From Zygnema circumcarinatum (lineage: Eukaryota; Streptophyta; Zygnematophyceae; Zygnematales; Zygnemataceae): 64,000 nucleotides of DNA. Under the pieces are notes generated by a model. It was given only the letters and a program-made list of their open reading frames with translations, had not been told where the DNA came from and did no database searches. This document shows positions 12,301 to 20,962 of this stretch, one piece after another (position 1 is the stretch's first letter; every line of letters begins with the position of its first letter). The DNA is taken from assembly GCA_037447605.1 (NCBI GenBank), contig CM074807.1:1255602-1319601 (forward strand). The letters run 5' to 3'. The position numbers and the translations under genes are program-made.

Positions 12301-12931
12301 TTCAAAATCTTCATAAAAAAAAATACTGTCCACGGCTAAAAAACTGCAAGACCTTTCCGTCTGAGTATTTTTTGGAGAATTAACCAATCTTCAGGAGGCA
12401 TAGAAATGGGTTTGTGTGTGTGTCAATAAGAAGTTGAGTAAACGCAGCCCTTACAACAGCGTCGAGCTCCTGAGCTGAGCTAGTCAGGCACAGGAACTGC
12501 TTTGCTGCTATACATGGATGCACTACTAGAAAAGAGAACATCTACAACCACTGTACTGTTGAAAAACACATTCCAATGTTATATGTTTATAAATTCAGCC
12601 GAAGAAAGTCAGGAAAATAAGCACGGCAGCGTTGCAGAACCATGATACCTGCTTGTGCTCTCTCTCCTACCAACTGAGCCGCTACAGGAGCAGCAAGCAG
12701 AAGCGCTGCCGACCGCCTCGGAATGGATGAAGGGGTAGACCGCCCTTGCTCTGACAGCTGCTCTCCCTCACGCGCGTTGGTATCCTCCCCTCGAGCTCTC
12801 ACAAAGCATGCACCTGAAGCTCTTTGCCACCTGCAGCTGCCTCTGCTTGCGACAGGCGGCCATTGCGAGGCACTGCTTGTGAGAGGAAGAAAACTTGTAG
12901 AAGAAACTGCTGCACAAAAAAGCTGCGCCAT
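9372..12931 (-). CDS. CSD: Cu/Zn superoxide dismutase with thylakoid-lumen type presequence
   Basis: Dismutates superoxide to O2 and H2O2. Ten in-phase exons on the minus strand: 12649-12931, 12455-12525, 12038-12125, 11480-11541, 10939-10978, 10542-10637, 10176-10207, 9919-9994, 9629-9682, 9372-9397; 275 residues. The enzyme starts near residue 119 ([12 protein letters not shown]) and matches plastid [18 protein letters not shown], then [32 protein letters not shown] and NAGGRLACG. All Cu and Zn histidines, the zinc Asp, both disulfide cysteines and the active-site Arg are present. The first 94 residues are homologous to the PsbP-domain protein's presequence, with a twin-arginine motif ([16 protein letters not shown]) and an AQA cleavage site, so lumen targeting is inferred. 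Usual plastid CSD precursors are about 60 residues shorter. Exon 2 (24 codons) is unlike either parent; its phases fit on both sides. Confidence 0.92.
10498..10511. repeat. Telomere-type motif in SOD intron
   Basis: Two tandem AAACCCT units (complement of plant TTTAGGG) lie just downstream of SOD exon 6. Isolated telo-box-like motifs also occur at about 18766, 28377 and 41054, the last two near gene starts. Confidence 0.5.
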
Positions 12932-13275
12932 TTCCTTGATGACAGCCTTCCACCTAAAAGCTTGCCTGCGGTCGATAGAAAATGCGAGCCTTTTTTAGCG
13001 ACAACAGTTTGTGCACGGCGATGTTTAACGTTCCTGACGGGAAGAGTTTGAAGAGACAAGGAATGGCAGGCGGCGAAAGCTACGGCAGCCATGCTTGCCT
13101 CCATGAAGCGCACTGTATCAAATTTCATTTGCAGTTTCAGCAGTGGTCCTGTCTCGGCAGCAGTCTCCTTTGCCAGCTGCGCTTTCTGCTGGTGTGGCCC
13201 CACTTTCTCGTCTCGAAGGTGGTGGTCCGCCATGACGGCGGATGTAGTGACCTTTCTTGCCATTAGAGTTTCGTT
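12649..13275. repeat. Segmental duplication, SOD copy
   Basis: Copy of 5463-6125. It spans SOD exon 1, the diverged promoter and a decayed 5' fragment of the DUF3593-like gene. The exon part aligns almost end to end with the PsbP-domain exon 1, including the start MAQL, the mid-section [16 protein letters not shown], the [12 protein letters not shown] core and a phase-1 donor. No similarity is evident in the following intron. Confidence 0.75.
13091..13275 (+). pseudogene. Decayed 5' fragment of DUF3593-like gene
   Basis: The start region (ggcagccatg... at 13085) and the stretch at about 13221-13275 align with the first exon of the intact gene (5981-6125), around GCCATGNCGGCGG and TTTCTTGCCATTAG-like sequence. 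In the frame matching the intact protein, stop codons interrupt it, and none of the downstream exons is present. Another frame stays open for 82 codons but bears no resemblance to the parent protein. It is best read as a non-functional by-product of the duplication that gave SOD its leader. Confidence 0.55.
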
Positions 13276-15145
13276 AACGTGCAGAAAACAAAAAATGTGG
13301 CAAGGAAAAATATCTGTTTATCATACTAAATTGTTGTGAATCCGTGGTCTCTTGTTGTTCCTCTCCCATTGCATTCTTAATAAAAAGCAATTAGTTTGCC
13401 ATCATCTTGGAAATGCTGAGAAATCGTTGTGTTTAGAATATTGGCAGGCATTGTGCTCTGTTCTCAAAAGTTGTAAATTTTGCGGCCTTCTGAATGCACT
13501 TCGAAACAATTAATTGAGAACTTCTCAGTCAGTCGTCACAGAAAGCCCTTTACGTCTTTTGCTTGCTTGCTTCGGCTCAGAGTTCAGTCCGTAGAGTTCA
13601 AAAAATCTCTATGGAAAATAATAATTATTTTTCAGCAACTTGCAAAGGGATGGCAGCTAGCAACGACGAAAGCTGCTCTGCGTTACAGATCGTAACAAGG
13701 CATTTCGGAAGTTCAGTGGTTTGCACTCCGAGTTTGATGCACTCTCTGACTACCGTTTCCGCAGTCACCTTCTCTTGTGTAGGTGTGAGAGCATGAATAA
13801 TGGGAAACGTGCTGAGCGGTCCCTGCTAGTCTCTGATTAGGATTCTATGGTAAGTAAACTTCCTGCAGGCTCATCGACTGATAGATAAAGATGTCATTCA
13901 CGATGCTTTGAACAAAGTCGATGCTTGGAGTTTCTATGCATCATTCACGAAATGACCATTGATGGCAGATTTCTGCGCATACTTTCATTGCAGCAAAGTA
14001 AGCCTGCCAAGGCCAAGTAAAAATTGTCAGCAGATGCACTTTCCACTTCTTCAACATTGCTGGACATTTTTGTCAATCATTCCGTACTGTAACGACCTGT
14101 AAGTCTATTTGAAGGCAGCGTAAGCAACAGGTCAGAGGTGTCGCAACTGTCGAGAAAGCAGCGAGACACGGCAGCATAACCATGGCAACCTCATCATGTT
14201 TAATTTAAGCTTCTGCTTTGTCACACGTTTCCCTCCTGCTGAGAGCGAGCATGTAGCCAAATGCATCAGCATAGAGAAGAATAGAGGTGTCCCCATATCA
14301 GCAGTTTTGGCAGCTTACTTCATTTTGGCTTCTTTACTTTCTTGACTGGTTACATTCCATGGGGCAGATTCAGCAATCGTGTGAGGGCGACGCAGAGCTA
14401 GAACTCAAAGCAGAGGATTTTGCGATAGCAGGACAGGATGCTGCGGCCATGTGGAGGGAGGCATGGGAGACCAAGAGGCCAATCCACACAAGCTCTCTGA
14501 TTTGTTTCAGGACAACCCAAAAGCGCACAATGAGAGCAGAACAGCAGCAGCACTCGAGCACCGCTCGCAGCCCATCCCTTACACACAGTCCACAGGAATC
14601 CTGAGCTGCAACCCAGTACGGTACACAGCAGAGACTGACAGTCTAAGTCAATCATCTGTGGGATCTTCCGGGTGAGACATGAAAGCCTTCCCCCACCCTG
14701 CCTTTGAATGAAAATCCCTTCCTGGGGCTACAATCACACGGAATATATTTTGTAAGGCGCCTTAACGGCAGTGGGACGCAGCTGCGCCTTTCTATGCCCT
14801 CCTAGTCTTCTGCTTCCTACTGGCTTAAAAGCTGCTACCATTCAAGGTATTTGAGAGGGGCCTAGAGCCACTACTAAAGGAAAGAGTCCACTTAATGGCG
14901 TTGCCTTTACCTGGCATGCAAGAGCGCCTTTATTTTGGATTTTGGACTTTAACTAATTATTCCCAATCTGCCTCTTCACTGGATTCACTTCCAGCCAAAG
15001 ACAATTGTCACAGCAGAGCTGCCCCGGCATACTCTTTCCAAATGGAAGTGCTGTGCCGAATTCGTCACAATAGGAAAGTAAAAAAAAGTGGAAAAAAAGG
15101 CAATCCAGCCTGCCAGTTTGCCTGATTAAATCTCTCTCTAAAACC
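13276..15145. other. Intergenic, mostly empty
   Basis: The 1.9 kb between the duplicated block and the AFC2 3' end (encoded on the minus strand) holds no recognised gene. One stretch (14368-14675, +) could be exonic and is listed separately. Confidence 0.45.
14368..14675 (+). other. Possible terminal exon(s) of an unrecognised gene
   Basis: After an acceptor-like ccatggggcag, an open, acidic stretch reads EGDAELELKAEDFAIAGQDA and continues to WREAWETKRP. A second acceptor (tttgtttcag, ending 14510) would switch to a frame reading DNPKAHNESRTAAALEHRSQ and on to a stop near 14675. Composition is more protein-like than the surroundings. I find no family match and no upstream exons, so this may be chance. 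Confidence 0.25.
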
Positions 15146-18100
15146 TTAATATCTCCGGCTTGGCTCCCGGAAGAAGGCGTGCTTTAGCGCCTCTCTCGCA
15201 GGTAGTCGTTCAGAGGGCTCGAACTTGAGCAGGCCGTGTAATAGGTCTATCAAAGTTCCCGCAGAGTGCTCCACGTGTTGCATTATGAGGTCCTGTACAC
15301 AAATTAAAGAGACTAGTCATATCCCCTGCTCGAAGAACCAATTGTTTTGGGCTGAAAATTCTAAGTGTGACCACTAAATTAAGGTGCTTGAAGCACAGAG
15401 AAATCTGATAATCCAATTTCTACTTGAGAACGTACTCCTCTACAAATTACAGCAGGATTCAGCCGAGATGTCAGTTTGGACTCAAGTGCAGCTCTCACCC
15501 GCATTCGGGGTAATCTCCTCACTGCTCGGACGCTTTCTCTGGAAACTGCTCCCTCCGGCCAATTCAACTCTCGCCCATGCCGGAAATACTTCTCTGCTCT
15601 TCGGCTGCAACAACATGCGTGCGTTTGTGAGGAAGGATTCTAAACAACAATTGATCATGACAACGTCTGGACTTGTAAATAGCGGGAAATTCTATTTTCT
15701 TTTTCTGTCCTGTCTCATTATTAGCTGTCACCAAGTGGCAACTCTGTAGTGGTGATCTTGGATAAGAAAACGGAAAGTAACGCCTGAGATTTTGGAAGCC
15801 AATACAGATTACGCCATATCAAAGGGGGCTACTTTCTTTCTTCAAGCAGAATGAATGACAGAGTTTCTTTCGAGATCTGAATGAGGTACACACTAAACTC
15901 ACGTGTATCATACAAAAGCACGAGTTGCCACGTAGCATCTAGCATGCAATACAATGGCAAAGGTAGCTTTATCACTTACTCTGCCATTTTTATCATCCGT
16001 GGTGGGATTGGCCCAATCACGCGTTCCATCATGGCTAGGTGTTCAAGGTTCTCATGTGTTTGGAACAAGGCATCTCCCTGGTGAATTCCACATCCAAATG
16101 CATTGTAAGCAATGAACACCTTCCGGCCATACACAACACCTAACCAAAAATCTCTAATAGTACAAACAATGACTAAACAGAGATGTTCTGCAAGGAGGAA
16201 CACATTTCGACTAAAACAGCAGGAATGGCAGCACTCACGGTGACAAGCTCCACCAAAATGCAGCCTATGCTCCAAATGTCGCAAGGGTAAGTCCAACCAA
16301 GACCTGTCCACTCTCTGTTCAAGACGATCAGTACAAGTGCAGGAGCTTCAATTACAGAGCAATAAAGAAAAAACAGCTCATAATCATAGCACATGCGTTG
16401 GGTTTTAGGAAGCTTATGCAGCTATTCAACGTTTGACTCCAAATAAGTGAGTGAAGAAGACCTGCTCACCCAAAATGACTTCAGGTGCTCGGTAGTGGCG
16501 GGTTGACACCACCGAACAGTGGTAGTGACTGTCGAAAGTGGCGCTCCCAAAGTCTATAAGTTTTATCTCACTGCTGCAAGGAATTCGTTTGAGATGTTTG
16601 CTCGGCTGAGCTGACTGCCGTACACAGGCCCAAACAGTCCACAAGGGTCAGAACAACACAGAAAACTGTTGGGCAGCTAAGATCGATCGCCGTTATACTT
16701 TGGGTGTTGTTCCATTGTTATCTTCTGATCAATTCCGAGCGAAGGCATTCTCAGCAGCAGACAGACATAGCCATGGAGTAGGCTGAATGCTCCAACTCCT
16801 ACCACTCGTCCCACGTCACATCACTGCCTATTCAATGATTCCAAGGACAAGCATTCTGCCGTTTGCTCAATGTAATACCAGTTACCTTGTATTCTGGAAC
16901 TTTAATGTAATCGGCAGAGTTGAGAAGAATGTTCTCGGGTTTTAAGTCAGTATGTATCAACGTGAGCTCGTGCATGTCTGCAGCAACATCCAACAAGCAA
17001 GCTAAATCATACTTGGCTTACTGACCCATGCATATCGAAAGTGTTCCTAATAACCTAAGGTTCCCTACTCCGTTCAAGCTCATGGTTAGCCCGCCGACAT
17101 GCTAACTGGCGACAAGCATACAAAATTTCCTACGTTAAGTAAAACAGTGGTGAAGGAAAAAGCGCATAGCCGGTCCTAGAGAAAGGGCCTGCAGAACATC
17201 TTTTTACTGACAGGCAACTGCTTCCAAAAGCTGCCGAGCAAAATCTCGCGCCATGTCGACAGTGAAGGGCTTGTAATTGTTTTTGCGGAGAAAATCATAC
17301 AGACTCGGTCCAAGCCTCTCAAATACCTGCAAAGATTGTCCAGAAATAACTTAACGACTCGATGAGACAGAGAAAGAATGTATTCGCAAAGTAGTGAGTA
17401 ACACCACCATAACGAATCGAAGTCTGCAGAACCAAAGCAATTACAACTTCTCCAAAGGACCCTAACATCTCTGATATGCTAGTTGGCTGGCCAATGTATG
17501 ATATAAAACCAGTGTTAGACTAGTCTAGAGGTAAAGTAGACAAGACTAAAGACTATATTAGACTAGGGTAGACTAAAAGTAGGCTACGTGCCCCTTGTTG
17601 CAAGCACAATCTAGTTTCTGCATGGGCAACAAAGTTGTGCACACTTGCTGCATGGGATTTAGAAGATACATGGACGGCGACCAACTAAAATGGTCCATGA
17701 CGACAGAGGCTTCCCAACATTTATGTCTTATTTCTGAGCTTCATTGTGATGGAGTCAAAAGCTTTGTTTTCCTTCTGTTACGATATCAGCCAAAGAATAA
17801 AACGTTTCTCACCATGCAAATGTGGTTGCGGTAGTCGAACCACGCTTTGAGCTGCACACAACCCCTGCACAGAGAGCAAACCTAGGTCAATTGCCGGTAA
17901 CACTTTGACCTTGCTAAGGACTCAATGCAAAAAATGAACAGTGCGTAGATATGTCCCTGCTTTTTGATTGATCAGCAAGCAAGTTCTTCACGGAAGCAAC
18001 ATAATGACAAGCTCGCTAAATCTCCACTAAAAAAAAAAGTGAATAAATGGATTTTTTAATACTCAGCTCTAATGAGATTTGACATAGTAGGACTTAGAGA

Positions 18101-19497
18101 ACGTTCATGGATTAAAGTTGAAAAGACAACAGGATGTGTTTGCTATGGGATGAGTAAACTTTGAAACCTACATTAGAGCTCCCAAAACTAGACCATGCTG
18201 AGTTTTGATCCGCCAGCGCAGGCAAGTCACAACTAGGCTTCCAAACTACTGAAGAATCTCCAAATTGCACTGGCCATGCAAGCAAAGTACGAACTGCAAA
18301 TCTGTAATTCCGTTGCATTATTATCACTTTCATGCAGATTTTTCTATTAAGACCTAATGTGAACATGGGGGGAGATCATGTCCGCAAGATCCAACGCACC
18401 GTTGGCCAACTCTATCATGCTTATGAAGTTCTGTAAGCACATCAATTTCGATCATGGCAGCATCCCGGTACTTCTGTACATTCCGAATCACTTTTATGGC
18501 TACGTATTCTTGTGTTTCCCTATCCCAACACTCCATGACTCGTCCAAAGGTTCCTGCAAACGGCGACAAGCATCAAAGTGAGCTATGAAGCTCCGAAAAA
18601 AGGGGCAGACGGAAAAGCCTCCCAGCACTTAGGTGGTTTATACGTGAAATCCGAAACATCATTAAACTACTCTTTGAAATGGAACGCTTCCCTGTGAAAA
18701 GCTAAAAAAAACGCGAATCGGCAAAAGGACGAGAAATGGAAACATAACTTTTAATATCCTGAAAACCCTAAACTTGCGCCTAAGCTTCAGGAAAAAACAG
18801 AGCATGCAAGGTCCGCAAGCATACCTTCGCCAAGTTTGCTCAAAATTTTGTCTGCACCATGGAAACTCAGCAATTTTAGAAAAAAAGTCATGCAGAGCAC
18901 CTCAAGCTAATCAGCGGGCATCCACACGAAAGGAAGGGTATGCTATCGACTGAGCTCAACAAAAGTTACACAGCTCGCCCTTGTGGTTGATCTAAATAAG
19001 AGCCATGAAAGATATGCATCGTAACAAGCATTACATATTGCCAAAAGTTGCTGGAACATTTGTTTGCGTCTTGTAGATCGAAACTCTCTATTTTCGTCCA
19101 TTCTTACATCGAGGAGTTATATTCTCTCCAAGCTCAAACACATAGTGGCCATCTTTGTCATCTTCTCGCCAAGGCGGCGATGCTGGCCGAGTTCCATTCG
19201 CAGGCATTGGAAGGGGGGCAGAAAGGGCCACGGATGGATGTCCTGCTGTCCTCCCTAAGAACAGGTGCTCTTCCCGCCCGCTAGGTCCCGCCTGCTCTCC
19301 CACGCAATCGGCCCAGCCCGAATGCCACCCAGCAGCCCCCCGAAGGTCACCACCAGTGCATACATGCGCAGACGAGACGAGACCTCCTCCACATCGCAGC
19401 AGCGCATCATCCAGAAACGCACCTCATCTGGATCCCCTCTATAGTCGTCCACTCTCGCGCGCTTCTCAGGGCGACCGTCGTATCTGAAGGGCTCCAT
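15146..19497 (-). CDS. AFC2: LAMMER (CLK-type) dual-specificity kinase, AFC2-like
   Basis: Nuclear kinase family that phosphorylates SR splicing factors. Twelve exons on the minus strand, all in phase: 19423-19497, 19108-19291, 18825-18851, 18400-18553, 17813-17864, 17212-17326, 16886-16977, 16470-16605, 16239-16303, 15980-16077, 15499-15604, 15146-15292; 416 residues. The N-terminus [18 protein letters not shown] is basic and NLS-like, followed by [20 protein letters not shown] as in plant AFC2. Kinase motifs are the glycine loop GEGTFG, VAIKVIR, the catalytic loop [13 protein letters not shown], and APEVILGLGW. The family hallmark is [30 protein letters not shown] resembles AFC2 rather than AFC1. 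There is one extra Gly at the exon 4/5 junction. Exon 3 is only 27 nt. In land plants AFC2 transcripts are temperature-sensitive and alternatively spliced, and the many small exons here would allow that. Confidence 0.95.
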
Positions 19498-19737
19498 GCC
19501 TTACAGACTGTCCTCTCCCAGAAGCAACTCCCACATTCCAGCTGGCAAGCTCGCCTCTCGCAGCACTCTGCAGGCAGCAGCCATAGCAGCCAGTTGCAGA
19601 GAGAGCGCGCCCTCGTCTCCCCTCCGCCTTTCTCTCTCCCTCTCCCTCTCCCTCTGATGCCGCGCCCGCCCGAGCTCGCCCTAACCCTAATTCCGCGTCC
19701 GCCCGAGCCCACAATGCATGGGCCGTACGCTCGGCCG

Positions 19738-19799
19738 TAGGGTCTAGGGTCTAATAGTCTAGGGTCTACGGTCTAGGGCCTAGGGTCTAGAGCCTAGAG
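19738..19799. repeat. Degenerate TAGGGTC heptamer array
   Basis: About eight imperfect copies of (T/C)TAGGGTC or close variants lie in 62 bp, just upstream of AFC2 and next to CCCTAACCCTAA at about 19679. It looks like a diverged, telomere-related short tandem array in the promoter. Confidence 0.65.
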
Positions 19800-19810
19800 G
19801 TCATCATTTT

Positions 19811-20067
19811 CACACGTGTCCACGTAGCACATCCAACGGTCGTAACATGTGCCAAAAACTCCGCAAGATCTCATCTAACGGTTAGGCGTGCATACAGATG
19901 GCGTATCCGTCCACGTGGTGCCTCAGAAAGCACCCAAGAAACGAAGCGCGTACGACGTGGACGTGACAAGCACGAGCTGCCACGTGTCGTCGTTTGTCAT
20001 ATTTTGTTGTTTACCCCATTTTCCTTGTCGGGTAACAAGGAAAGTTCAGTCATGTGAGATGACGTCA
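19811..20067. promoter_or_regulatory. Cluster of ACGT-core (G-box/CRE-like) sites upstream of AFC2
   Basis: CACGTGTC at 19813, CCACGTGG at 19911, GCCACGTGTC at 19979, GACGTGGACGTG near 19955 and a palindromic TGACGTCA at 20060 lie within 260 bp, with further single ACGT cores. Such sites bind plant bZIP and bHLH factors (HY5, ABF, PIF types). The cluster is upstream of AFC2; the other flanking gene (FLY-like) only ends here. Confidence 0.5.
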
Positions 20068-20164
20068 TCAAATTTGAACCACGTCAGCAAAAGTTGGGGA
20101 AAGTTGAAGCAAGTTGTTGCCCCATGAAAGCGCGCCCTTGTTTCGTCCCTAGGTCCTTTGTTGA

Positions 20165-20240
20165 GCGGTTGGCTTCTCGTGGTTCCCCATGTTGTATGTA
20201 GTGCATGCCCATCAACATTTCACGCCATCGCCATCATGAG
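20165..20240. repeat. Dispersed repeat, copy A (diverged)
   Basis: Shares ctcgtggttccccatg and the block cgccatcgccatc(a/g)tgag with copies B (32536) and C (50241). The middle is diverged. It lies between the FLY-like 3' end and the AFC2 promoter. Confidence 0.5.
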
Positions 20241-20962
20241 AACCGAACCATGCATGTTCTATCACCGCGGATGCCCATCGATGAACCCATTAGCCAATTC
20301 GCAAGCGAACAGCACACCGTACAATAATAGGTGGTAACAATGGTTCTTGCACTCATTATTCATGCCACTGTGTGACTTCAGGAATAAATGAACGACAGAA
20401 CAAAGAACACTAATTTTGTTGCTCAACAACTTATTTTCAGAAGGTCAGGACTACAAAATTTTGATCTACAGCCCTGAGCTCGTCTTCCATGGGCCACTCC
20501 CCCTCTGTTGCGAGGCGGAGGGGGGGCCCAAAAGAATGCTTTAATGCTTCAGAGCTAGCCAGCTTTTTTACAGAATCTGCTCCCTACTCTACCCTGCTCC
20601 TGCAACCCTGCTGTCCCCTGCCAAATGTGCTCAAAAGGGCAGTAGAGTCCTACAGTCTGCCTGTCCTGATAAGCACCTCCCCCAACACTCATGCTGCGCT
20701 ACCAAATGCCCATTTACCCAATCTGAGTCGTCAAAATTACAAATCTGCCCTTCCGATCCCTTCCCAGAGCTGATGACAAATAAGGCCGAGGGAACTTCCA
20801 CTACCAAAGACATGTCTTTCATAGGCAAAAACCACTTCCCAAAACTGAATTGAGTAAGCAGGACCCCGAGATGAATACGGCGTGAGGCCCTGTGCCTTCG
20901 TGGGGCACAAAATCTTGATCCACTTTCCACTCCAAGCTGCTGCACTCGACTTTTATTCCATT

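Noticed and set aside
12649-12931. A second PsbP-domain gene (tandem duplicate)
   Set aside because: Only the leader exon is PsbP-like. All downstream exons in phase spell a Cu/Zn SOD and no PsbP-fold exon exists in 9-12.6 kb.
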